From the NCBI GenBank assembly GCA_964017065.1, contig OZ024788.1:838727-902726 (forward strand): a DNA stretch of 64,000 bases. Direction: 5' to 3'. Positions 12,051 through 21,629 of the stretch are shown one piece after another. The stretch comes from Haliclona indistincta. Its lineage: Eukaryota > Porifera > Demospongiae > Haplosclerida > Chalinidae. Both the position numbers and the translations under genes were made by a program. Within the stretch, counting starts at the first letter, position 1. Every line of letters begins with the position of its first letter. The notes beneath the pieces are model-generated. The model was not told where the DNA came from. It saw only the letters and a list, made by a program, of their open reading frames with translations, and searched no databases.

Positions 12051-13741
12051 GGCATGAGTGATGATGTTCTCCTATATCGTAATATCCTTCGTGCTGAAGA
12101 TTATGTCTCTCTGCAAGCTGATCTAGACACAATTGATGAGTGGTCTTCCAGTAATTATCTTCAGTTTAACCTTTCTAAGTGCAAATATATGATCATGTCT
12201 CGTAAAAAAAATGTTTCTTCCCCTCAAACCTCCTTCACGTTGAGTGGCCATCTTTTTGATAGAGTGTATTCTTTCAAATACCTGGGAGTGCTTATCACTT
12301 GTGATCTAACCTGGAGTAGTCATACTAAAATGGTTTGTGATAAAGCTAGAAAATTACTTGGTTTACTGTACCGAAAGTTTTATGACGCGTCAGCTGATAC
12401 TCTGTAGGCCTGCGCCTATTATGCTGGAATAATTTTGAGAATAATAGGTAGCGGAAAGAATTTGAGAATATTCTGGAATAATCGGGCAAAAATTTTGAGT
12501 CACGTGCGTGAAGTAGTCTAGTCATGGCAGTAAAAACTATCTTGTCGGTTGAGGCAGCAATAGAGGAGTTGATGATGGATGAAGATAGTGAGCTTGAATT
12601 AGTGAGTAGTGACGAAGCAACTGTCGATGAGGAAGAATCCGTGTTTCCTGACAAAACACCGGCGCCGACGAATGTCTGTGACATGCCAGCTAGTTCTTCA
12701 AAGTCTACAACTGTACCTAGTGCTTATTCGATGTTGCGTCCTCCAACATCTTCACAGCTGTCAAGGAAACGAGCGATCGATCGCAATCCTCCTCCCAAAG
12801 GAAAGAAACGGGCGAAAGGGCCTAATCGTCAGAGCGATCCAAAATCCATCACTCCTGAACAGCGAGTTGAGTGATGCTGCAAGGAATATCTTTCTTCTCC
12901 AACCTTCTTCTGCAGCAGCTGAAAGAGTATTTTCTGTCTTAAATAACTCGTTTGGAAAGAAGCAGCTAGGATCACTAGAGGATTATATAGAAACCTCTGT
13001 TATGCTACAATTCAACAAAAGAGGAATGTAAACCAGTATAACGTAGCTATAATAGTTTGTAAACTTTGTTACTTTTTGTGTTGTACGTTTTTTGCAGTTC
13101 AATTGAATTCAAAAGAATAATCGGTGAATTTCATGAGAATAATCGGGCCAAAAATTGAGAAATTCTAAAAAGAATAATGGGTAAAATAAAAAGCATAATA
13201 GGCTCAGGCCTATACTCTGTGTCATCTTTATTTGTCAATGGTACGTCCTCATCTTGAGTATGCCTCTCCTGTGTGGTCACCCCATTTGGCCAAGGATAAG
13301 GAATTGATTGAGAGTGTCCAAAAATTTGCGTTACGGATTGCAAGCAAAAGCTGGTCAATGCCTTATCATGACCTACTGATTCAATTTAACGTTCCTACTC
13401 TTGAATCACGCAGATGTGTGGCTAGACTTACTATTCTGTATAAAATAACTCATAACCTTTGTTTTTTTCCTGTTCATGTATTCAATTATTTGTCTTCTTC
13501 TCGTCACCATAACCTACATAACTTAACTCTTTCTTCTCCCTTTACTAGAACTAACTCTTTCACTTATTCTTTTGTACCATTTACTATTAATTTATGGAAT
13601 AAGCTAGATAGTGTTACTGTTAATTCTCCTTCTGTTCAATCCTTTAAATATTTAGTACAGAGACATTACACCTTGCATTAGCATTTTGCTATTTTGTGTT
13701 GTGTCTATAATTATTATAAAAAAAAAAAAAAAAAAAAAAAA
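12051..13741 (+). mobile_element. 5'-truncated LINE copy with poly-A tail, interrupted by a hAT element
   Basis: The copy begins in the middle of the RT active site: SDDVLLYR corresponds to the usual YADD block. It continues through FKYLGVLI to codon 118 at 12404. It resumes at 13220 with CHLYLSMVRPHLEYASPVWSPH in the same frame once the hAT insert is discounted, and ends at TAG 13679-13681. A run of A residues at about 13719-13741 marks the 3' end. The flanks share ATGAGTCA, a possible target duplication (12039-12050 and 13741-13748). The family looks CR1/Jockey-like. Confidence 0.85.
12405..13212 (+). mobile_element. Internally deleted hAT DNA transposon inside the LINE
   Basis: The ends are near-perfect inverted repeats: TAGGCCTGCGCCTATTATGC at the left and the complement of TAGGCCTGAGCCTATTATGC at the right. 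They are flanked by TACTCTG at 12398-12404 and 13213-13219 (7 bp, or 8 depending on where the end is placed). An acidic, basic-tailed frame starts at ATG 12524 and stops at 12874. Another frame then encodes LLQPSSAAAERVFSVLNN up to 13031, the hAT C-terminal dimerisation motif. Most of the transposase catalytic core is missing, so it is non-autonomous. Removing it restores the LINE frame. Confidence 0.9.
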
Positions 13742-13959
13742 TGAGTCACAAATCATTGGTGATATGTGACCGGGGGTCACTCATCACCGGGGGTCGCATA
13801 TCACCGTGACACCGGCACTTTAAGCAAAAATTGAACGATGCCGGTATAGTCTGGTCCCCAGACCCTTCCAACAATCGTAAAGTATACAAATGTATAGGTT
13901 GTAAACGCGGAAGAAAAAATTATAAACAACGAGGGAAGGGTCTGGTGAACGGGCTTTAA

Positions 13960-14658
13960 GGTGGCGGGATACCAGAATTAATGATATTCATGACTTTCAA
14001 CAAGTATCTGTATATTTCTAGCCATGGGTATTCTTGCAGAAAGAGCTGCTGCGTGCAGTTTGCTTGTCTATCGATAGGCATCGAATATAGCAAATTTCAG
14101 CAACGCAGTGTTAGCCATCGCGGAGCGACGAGCTCTCCCTGTGAATGCTGAGCACGATCGATTGTAAACAGTTTTTCTTTAGTTGTGTGAAAGGTACGAA
14201 GCTAAAACTGCTCACGCAAGCTCATCTGCCATCTATGCAGGTATTTATGCGATGATTTCGCCGAGCGCTGCTCGTACGCGACATTACAGCTACATGTATG
14301 TGCTGCCAGACGGCACAGCCTGCATTGCTGTATTATCGCGTACGAGCAGCGCTCGGCGAAATCATCGCATAAATACCTGCATAGATGGCAGATGAGCTTG
14401 CGTGAGCAGTTTTAGCTTCGTACCTTTCACACAACTAAAGAAAAACTGTTTACAATCGATCGTGCTCAGCATTCACAGGGAGAGCTCGTCGCTCCGCGAT
14501 GGCCCTAACACTGCGTTGCTGAAATTTGCTATATTCGATGCCTATCGATAGGCAAGCAAGCTGCACGCAGCAGCTCTGTCTGCAAGAATACCCATGGCTA
14601 GAAATATACAGATACTTGCTAAAGTCATGAATATCATTAATTCTGGTATCCCGCCACC
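13960..14658. mobile_element. MITE A: foldback element with ~320-bp arms, TTAA-flanked
   Basis: The left half (13960 to about 14300) is an almost perfect reverse complement of the right half (about 14335-14658), with a loop of a few dozen bases. The termini are GGTGGCGGGATACCA. TTAA occurs on each side (13956-13959 and 14659-14662), the insertion signature of piggyBac-type elements. No gene is present; the 70-codon frame across the centre is a by-product. Confidence 0.85.
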
Positions 14659-14662
14659 TTAA

Positions 14663-15318
14663 GGTGGCGGGTTACCTTTCGCCCACGCGTTTAGTATACC
14701 GTGATAATGACATCATCAAGTGGTGCAAATATTGATATTCACGTGTGCAAATAATGATTTCACGACAGAAGGGGTGGAGCTCGCTGAGAAACAATGCACG
14801 GCAATGGCAGAAATGAACTCGGATTTTTCCCACAAGATTTTGGAAGCTGTGTCGAGAGCTGCGTTCACTGACTAGTATCTACATGTACATAAGTAACATT
14901 CGGAGTGAATGGTGGGGCCTTTTTCGAAAATTTGCTATTGTAGAAGCAACGCTGATGCCTCAAACGCAGGTCACTGGCGCACTATTTCCTTTTAGCGACA
15001 ATAAAATCTTGATTCAAGAAAGATAGCGAGAAGACACTCCATCATTCACTCAAAGGTTGTATTTGCTCGAATATAAACCATTTTTCGTAGACTAGCTAAC
15101 GCTACACGTCGCGTAATCTTGTGGGAAAAATAGCTGCTGTGTTCCCTAGGATTGTGTCGACTCTGCTCTTTGCTTATTTCCTCAAGACTCATTGGTTATG
15201 CGAGGACACTTACTACGATGCCTTATAGCGACTTTTGTGCTGATTGCTTATTTCTGTCAGAGTTCCAAGCGAAAACAGTTTTTCTCATTAATATTCATAA
15301 ATTTTGTAACCCGCCACC
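14663..15318. mobile_element. MITE B: same GGTGGCGGG termini, tandem with MITE A
   Basis: It starts GGTGGCGGGTTAC directly after the TTAA of MITE A and ends GTAACCCGCCACC at 15318. Unlike A and C its interior is not a simple hairpin. Its right end runs straight into MITE C without a TTAA, so a few bases were lost at the junction. No coding sequence is seen. Confidence 0.7.
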
Positions 15319-16002
15319 GGCGGGATACCAAAATTAATGATATTCATGATTTTACTGGGTACTGTTATTTTCACGACAAGACTGAACTTTGTGGCTGCTT
15401 TTTGCACTCAGTCTTACTCGCGCTGTCTCTAGGACCTGATTAATGTAGGTTTCGAGCCTATGCTCCCCGCCGTCGCGAAGCTACAAGACCGACCATCGCG
15501 AGGAGGTTTGTGCAGTTTTTATCGAGTTGCATGCTAAACGAAGAGCTTACAGCTACATGAGCACGCTTACCACCCCAGGATCTAGGACTTCAAGGATGCT
15601 TTTTCGATATCTCTCTTTTGTTCGTTAGATACACGATCGAACGCCAAACAGCCATGAGCAAGCGTCGCTAGCTCTGCACTCGAGAAGCGCGCAGCAAAAA
15701 GCATCCTTGAATACCTGGAGATACGATAGATGAACACACTGAAGAGTTCTCAGCCCGCTACGATTCACATAGAAGTAGAAAAACTGCACACAAAATGGAG
15801 AGCAACATCTCCAAGCTCGCGATGGTCGGTCTTGTAGCTTCGCGACGGCGGGGAGCATAGGCTCGAAACTTACATTAATCAGGTCCTAGAGACAGCGCGA
15901 GTAAGACTGAGTGCAAAAAGCAGCCACCAAGTTCAGTATTGTCGTGAAAATAACAGTACCCAGTAAAATCATGAATATCATTAATTTTGGTGTCCCGCCA
16001 CC
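15319..16002. mobile_element. MITE C: foldback element with TTAA at its right edge
   Basis: GGCGGGATACCAAAATTAAT at the left is the complement of the right end (TTAATTTTGGTGTCCCGCC). The arms of about 170 bp carry TAATCAGGTCCTAGAGACAG and its reverse complement. TTAA follows at 16003-16006. Its left terminus lacks the first GGT of the family. The Cys-rich frames in it are not supported as genes. Confidence 0.8.
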
Positions 16003-16011
16003 TTAACTCAC

Positions 16012-16390
16012 TTGGAACTTGGGAATGTAGTGGGCGTGATAATTAAATACAATTTTCGAATTTTTGCGGCTGTAATCAACTCGCAAACCAGTCCGTTTGG
16101 AGAAAAGGTTGCCTTTTGGTCCTGCATCAGTGCCACCAGGGGAGATACGCACACGACTATGGAAGTGTTTGATGGACGCCCGAGCAGAATGTCAAACACT
16201 ATTGGGAGCATAGCGTAACTAGAGCAATTTACCGTATCCTGTCGGCAGGGCGACAAAAACATCTTTGCCTGTTACGATCGCCCGCACGACATCTCTCTGT
16301 TCACTCCGTACAGTGCATGGGATAGCCGAGACTAGCAGCAGCTGTGGTAATGGCTTCGTCCACCATGTTGCATGCTAATACACATTCCAG
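16012..16390 (-). pseudogene. RecQ-like DNA helicase N-terminal remnant
   Basis: Read leftward on the minus strand, the sequence gives RDVVRAIVTGKDVFVALPTG, a Q/Walker A-like block. After a frameshift it gives YAMLPIVFDILLG and SIVVCVSPLVALMQDQ, motif Ia of RecQ-family helicases. Stops and at least one frameshift separate the blocks. The upstream end is cut by the LINE at about 16391, and the C-terminal helicase motifs (DEAH, motifs IV-VI) are absent. It lies inside the imperfect-TIR element, so the helicase may have been cargo of that repeat or a host-derived fragment. Confidence 0.7.
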
Positions 16391-17555
16391 TGGTTTTTGA
16401 TTAGATAGTAAGGCCTTTGACTCCGTGCCTCATAGACCTCTTCTTGACAAACTGAGTGCTGTTAATGTGTTAGTCCATATTCTCAAGTGGATAGCTTCGT
16501 ATCTATTGAACAGAATGCAAGCTGTGTGTGTTAGTGGTGTTACCTCTCAACTTCGGCATGTTCTATCTGGAGTTCCTCAGGGATCTGTGTTGGGCCCGCT
16601 TCTTTTTAACTTTTATATAAACGATATTACTCGGTTGCCTCTCACATCAGGTATTTTATCACTCTATGCAGACGATATGATGTTATATTGTCAGATTAAC
16701 TCCTGTGCTGACTTCGCTGCTCTTCAAAATGATGTTGATCGCTTGTGAGTCTGGACTAATGATAATTTTTTTTAATTTAATTCAAAAAAATGCAAATTCA
16801 TGATCATCTCCAGAAAGCGTTCTCCCACCTTGCCATCTTCTCCCATTGTTGTTGACAGCTCTCCCTTAGACAAAGTTGACTCATACAAATATCTGGGTGT
16901 TTGGATAACCTCGTCTCTGAGTTGGTCTTTACAAATTGATGAGATTTGTATGAAAGCTATAGGCGGCAAATTGGTTTCCTTTACAGATCACTCTACAGTT
17001 ATGCTGGTTGCGATACTTTCTTGACTCTCTACCTATCTCATGTTCGACCTCACCTTGAATATGCGGCAGTTGTGTGGGACCCTCATCAGATAAATCTTAT
17101 TAACAAGCTAGAAAGTGTTCAAAAATTTGCTCTCAAGGCTGCTACAAAACAATGTAAGGCCAACTATGTCGATCTCCTTCGTGTATGCCAAGTGCCTTCT
17201 CTTGCGCAGAGGCGTCAGTATCTGAAGCTAACCACTCTTTACAAGATTAACAAAGGTCTTATCATTATGCCTGATGCACCTGTCCATGCAAGATCGCTGC
17301 CTAGAATCCTCAGAAATTCAAGTCAGTTACTGACCAGGCCCACTGCTCATTCTACTTCTTACGACTCCTCCTTTTTCCCATCTTCCATTGCCATGTGGAA
17401 CAATCTTCCTGTGGACATTCGGGAGAGTTGTACTATTTTTTCCTTTAAAAAAACTGTGGCTTATCTAATATACAACTTATAGGGTACTATTTAAGATTAG
17501 CATTTTTGCTATTTTTGGTATCCTGCTATATGCAAATTATTATTAAAAAAAAAAA
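16391..17555 (+). mobile_element. 5'-truncated LINE copy with poly-A end, several disabling lesions
   Basis: It starts at the SKAFDSVPHRPLLDKL block, continues through SGVPQGSVLGPLLFNFYIND and SLYADDMMLY (the RT catalytic motif), then stops at TGA 16746-16748. After another stop and a frameshift near 16950 it continues FLYRSL, LSHVRPHLEYAAVVWDPH up to TAG at 17480-17482. The 3' end is a short A run at about 17544-17555. It is a different subfamily from the copy at 12051, but related to the decayed minus-strand copy at 31190-32010. Confidence 0.85.
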
Positions 17556-17719
17556 TCCAGTACGCCGGAATGCTGGCGTACTGTTCCAAGTGAGGTCAAG
17601 CCCATTCACCAGGCCCTCTGTCTCATTCAACTTTTCGCTCCTCCCCCTCGTCACGCCCATTCAATTGAACGCTGCTTACGATTAATATTGGCCTGGGGGA
17701 CCAGGCTAATGCCGGTATG

Positions 17720-18054
17720 GACGCACTTTCAACTTAGTCTCTCTACTACTAGTAATCCCTAAACCCTAAAAAAAACCTTCTCCTAACTGCGCAAAGTCGG
17801 AAGGGTCGTCCTAAACCTAAGGATCGTAAGCCTAAGGATTGGTAAGCCTAAGGATCGTCGGGAGGGGTGTCCTAAACCGGGCCTTCGGCCCCAGCTAAGG
17901 ATCGTCGGGAGGGGTGTCCTAAACCGGGCCTTCGGCCCTAGCTAAGGATCGTCGGGAGGGGTGTCCTAAACCGGGCCTTCGGCCCTTGCTAAGCCTAAGG
18001 ATCGTCGAGCAATCAGCTAAAACTTAGTTTTCTGCTAAAAAAACTAAAAAAAAC
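17720..18054 (+). repeat. Tandem minisatellite, GC-rich unit
   Basis: Units containing CTAAGGATCGTCGGGAGGGG and CCGGGCCTTCGGCCC repeat about three to four times between 17840 and 18010. Each carries a GGGCCTTCGGCCC hairpin. The same unit recurs inside the arms of the 18733-20270 foldback element (18870-19040 and 20095-20140), linking the two repeats. Confidence 0.75.
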
Positions 18055-20309
18055 TAGGCACCGAAGGTGCTTATGCCTCGGTGGAATGTTATGCATACAT
18101 GCCTGTCTGACTAAATACACTGAACAACAAGCAGTAATGAAAGTCTGCTGTTGAAATTCTGAATTATTAAAAATCACTTACACAGTAAACTGCAGATATT
18201 ATACATTTCTGTACAGCTATCACAATGCAGTATAGTGGTGCAATCAGAAGCCAATCAGTGCTGACCACTAATTCAACTGGGCGTGTCTACAATGTTCAGT
18301 ACAGCCCATGCATACTGCATGAACACGAGCGAGATAGCCATAGCTTGCTTACACAATTACTCTGGACCTGCGCTGTTATCCTGTCTAACCTATCAGCTTC
18401 TAGGTAGTCAACTGTGGACAGGTTTGCCTTTGAAGAACTCCAGATCGCCAGCACAGCCATGATCAATCGCGAGTAAGCAAATTGCGCCATAACTCACGAA
18501 CTAAGCTTCGTATAAAGTTTTCACATGTTCTAGAGCGAGATAATACCGTGTACTACTTGCATTGTTAGTTTCAGAGCTTAACTTTCAGCGTGAGCTACAA
18601 AACTGAACCAGCCGTGAGCAATTCACGCGGTAACTTACGCACTAAGCTTTAAAATCAAACTTCTGAAAATTCAAATCCGAGCAAGTATCGATTTCTACCC
18701 GTGTTGCTTGTTTCAGCGATTAGTTCTCAGCGGGCAACTATGAAACCCGGAACGGAATGAGGAACGGAACCAATTATGTGCGCAATAATAAATGCGCAGG
18801 CGTGGTCTCGCACTAGAACTAATTACTAAACCCAAACCCAAGACCCTAAAACCTTCGCCGCTAACTGTGCAAAGTCGGGAGGGTATCCTAACCCGGGCCT
18901 TCGGCCCTTGGTAAGCCTAAGGATCGTCGGGAGGGTATCCTAACCCGGACCTTCGGCCCTTGGTAAGCCTAAGGATCGTCGCAATTGACGGTTAGCAAGG
19001 GCCGAAGGACCGGGTTAGGACGACCCTCCCGACGATCCTTAGGCGGTACGGGCTCAAATGCGGACCGGACCGGACCGCGCGGACCAGCTCACGTGATCAT
19101 TAGCCGTTCGACAGCCTGCTGAGCTGACGGCCGTTCGTATTGCAGAGCGGACGACACGCCATCTTCCATAGTTCTGCTGCTGCTTCCATGGTTCTGCTGC
19201 TTGTATGCTTACTGAGCATACAAGCTCAGAAGCATACAAGCATACAAGCAGCTTGTATGCTTGTATGCTTAGTTTCCATAGTTCTTCCATAGTTCTGCTG
19301 CTGCTTCCATGGTTCTGCTGCTTGTATGCTTACTGAGCATACAAGCTCAGTAAGCATACAAGCTACTTACTGAGCATACAATGCTTACTGAGCTAATTGC
19401 ATGCTAGCCCTGCATGCTACTGCACCGAGGCATCTGCATCTTTGGTGCTATTTTTTATTAGTTTGACTGGTTGGCCTTTGTATTAGCTTTCGCTAGTTGG
19501 TCACACCTGCCTTTGGCAAATATTAAAAAAAGAAAAAAAATGCATTACGGATTTAATATTTTTACCTGCTGTAATTGATCAGTCTCTTCATGCACCCTTT
19601 CTTCTCTCTACAAGGACCACCGAATCTTCTCATGGCCTTGCAATTACAGTGAATTACTACACATCCATGGGTGTAAGCAGCCCTGGCACTGCAAGCACCT
19701 TCCTCCCAAATTTAGTATAATTACAAGTTGCTCCATGACTACAGATGCAGGTTTATTTACGCTGCTTACCAGTACTGTTGCTTTAATTTTTGCTGTAACA
19801 CTGTTACTTAGTGTTGCTATACTGCTGCCTTGTGTTGCAACAGGCACTGCTACAGTACCTGCTGGCTTGTTGAATATCTAACTACAGAAGCTGATCATGA
19901 CATCAATGATTGTTAATAATTAGTGCATGTACACTTATTGAAACTGTGATGTCATCATGGTCCTCAGCACGCAGTTGCTTGAAAATTGCAGCACGTCTAG
20001 GCGCGATATGCGCAAACTTGCCGCGCGCCGCTGGGCAATGATCACGTGAGCTGGTCCGCGCGGTCCGGTCCGGTCCGCATTTGAGCCCGTACCTCCTTAG
20101 GCTTACCGAAGGCCCGGGTTAGGACGACCCTCCCGACTTTGCGCAGTTAACGGCGAAGGTTTTTAGGGTCTTGGGTTTAGTAGTTCTAGTGCGAGACCAC
20201 GCCTGCGCATTTATTATTGCGCACATAATTGGTTCCGTTCCTCGTTCCGTTCCGGGTTTCATAGGTACCCGTTCTCAGCGAGCTACGAGAAATCGTTGCG
20301 ACAGACTGA
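18055..20309 (+). mobile_element. TGCCTCGGTGG-family element, copy 1, split by the element at 18733-20270
   Basis: It begins with GCACCGAAGGTGC, then TGCCTCGGTGG at 18074. It shows the same internal order as copies 2 and 3 (AACTGGGCGTGTCTACA, CGAGCGAGATAGC, CTCTGGACCTGCGCTG, TCAACTGTGGACAG). It is interrupted after 18732 and resumes at 20281 with GAGCTACGAGAAATCG. No coding sequence is apparent. Confidence 0.7.
18733..20270. mobile_element. Long-TIR foldback element with 10-bp target duplication (MULE-like)
   Basis: The ten bases GTTCTCAGCG occur at 18723-18732 and again at 20271-20280. Inside them the ends are inverted copies: CTATGAAACCCGG, then GCGCAATAATAAATGCGCAG, and onward for about 300 bp. 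A 9-11 bp duplication with long TIRs is typical of Mutator-like elements, although no transposase is present. The arms contain the GGGCCTTCGGCCC minisatellite. The centre holds repeats of TTCCATGGTTCTGCTGCTTG and a fragment of the TGCCTCGGTGG family (near 19430). Confidence 0.85.
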
Positions 20310-20823
20310 CAGAATGAAAAATAGCACCTAAGGTGCAGATGCCTCGGTGAATAACACTATCCACCATTCCACAAACACAGTAACTGCATATGCATGTATA
20401 CAGGATTTCTGTACAGCAATCACAATGCAGTGCTTTAGTTATGCAATCAGAAGCCAATCAGTGCTAACCACAATTAAACTGGGCGTGTCTACAGTACGTG
20501 TTTAGCACAGCAACGCATACCACGAGCGAGATAGCCTCCATAGCTTGCTTACACGATTTCTCTGGACCTGCGCTGCTATCCTGTTGTAAAATTACAACCT
20601 AACAACTGCTAAGCAGTCAACTGTGGACAGCTTTGCCTTTGGAGAAGTCCAGATCGACAGAAACGGGCATTGCATTGAGCAAATCACGCCATAGCTCTGG
20701 AACTAAGCTTCGTGTAAAGCTCTCACATGATCAAAAGCGAGATAATATCGAGTTCTACTTGCATTGCTAGTTTCAGAGCTTACCTTTCAGCGTACGCCGC
20801 AAAACTGAAGTAACAGACGGAAT
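20310..20823 (+). mobile_element. TGCCTCGGTGG-family element, copy 2 (3' end truncated)
   Basis: It starts AGCACCTAAGGTGCAGATGC and follows the same internal order as copies 1 and 3, ending at CAAAACTGAAGTAACAGACG where copy 3 begins. It lacks the CCACCGAGGCA right terminus. No gene is seen. Confidence 0.7.
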
Positions 20824-21413
20824 GAAGCACCTAAGGTGCAGATGCCTCGGTGGAATGACCGTCACTATATCCACAAACACAACTATCCACCATTCCACAA
20901 ACACAGCAACTGCAGATGCATGTATACTGGATTTCTGCACAGCTATCACAATGCAGTGCTTTAGTTATGCAATCAGAAGCCAATCAGTGCTAACCACAAT
21001 ACAACTAGGCGTGTCTACAATGTTCAGTAGTACAGCCCATGCATACTGAACACGAGCGAGATAGCTTCCATAGCTTGCTTACACAATTTCTCTGGACCTG
21101 CGCTGCTATCCTGTAGTAAAATTCTAACCTATCAGCTTCTAGGCAGTCAACTGTGGACAGCTTTGCCTTTGGAGAAGTCCAGATCGCCAGCAACGGTAAA
21201 CAAAGTAAGCAAACGCGGCATAACTCTAGAACAAAGCTTTACATGGAACTTTCGCTAGTTCACAACCGAGATAATATCGATTTCTACCTGCATTGCAAGT
21301 TTCAGAGCATACCTTCCAGCGTGCGCCGCGAAAATGGTGTAACAGACAGACAGAACGACAGACAGACAGACAACGCGATTACAGTATGCCTCGTGGCTCC
21401 GCCCACCGAGGCA
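20824..21413 (+). mobile_element. TGCCTCGGTGG-family element, copy 3 (complete)
   Basis: It begins AGCACCTAAGGTGCAGATGC with the left TIR TGCCTCGGTGG at 20843-20853, and ends with the right TIR CCACCGAGGCA at 21403-21413. The body is non-coding. A related but shorter element is at 57385-57802. Confidence 0.75.
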
Positions 21414-21537
21414 TAATGACACACAAACAAACGAACTACTGTATGCCTCGTGGCTCCGCCCACCGAGGCATAATGACAGAATGACAACACGACTACTGTA
21501 CTGTATGCCCCGTGGCTCCGCCCACCGAGGCATAATA
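21381..21537 (+). repeat. Three tandem hairpin repeats, ~58-bp period
   Basis: TATGCCTCGTGGCTCCGCCC followed by ACCGAGGCATAA occurs near 21385, 21443 and 21502. Each copy can fold, as TGCCTCGTGG pairs with CCACCGAGGCA. They are tandem duplicates of the right end of copy 3. Confidence 0.8.
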
Positions 21538-21539
21538 AC

Positions 21540-21629
21540 AAAAAATGCATACAGCAGGAATCGAACTCTGAACGATTGTACTACAAGCCCCCGTGCTAAA
21601 CCGCTGAACCACTGGAACCAGCTGACAGG
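21540..21629 (-). mobile_element. tRNA-derived SINE-like fragment
   Basis: The minus strand carries TGGTTCAGCGG (21611-21601), matching the pol III A box, and GTTCGATTC (21566-21558), matching the B box, at tRNA-like spacing. The acceptor and T stems do not pair well, so it is not an intact tRNA gene. It is followed by a T-rich tail into the TGCCTCGGTGG repeats. Confidence 0.6.

Larger units (their letters stand above)
13849..17707. mobile_element. Composite element with imperfect ~110-150-bp inverted ends, RecQ-like remnant and nested insertions
   Basis: The left arm (13849-13955, resuming at 16007) and the reverse complement of 17585-17707 share CTGGTCCCCAG, AATCGTAA, CTGGTGAA.GGGCT and CTCACTTGGAAC in the same order. 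The left arm is split by three TTAA MITEs (13960-16002). Inside are a RecQ-like helicase fragment and a LINE. GCCGGTA words lie just outside both ends. No clear target duplication was found, so the superfamily is unknown. Confidence 0.6.

Noticed and set aside
13719..13741. A-run as a host gene's poly-A or processed pseudogene tail
   Set aside because: It directly follows the LINE reading frame end and belongs to that LINE copy.
21540..21629. Intact tRNA gene on the minus strand
   Set aside because: A and B boxes match, but the acceptor and T stems do not pair, so it is only tRNA-derived.
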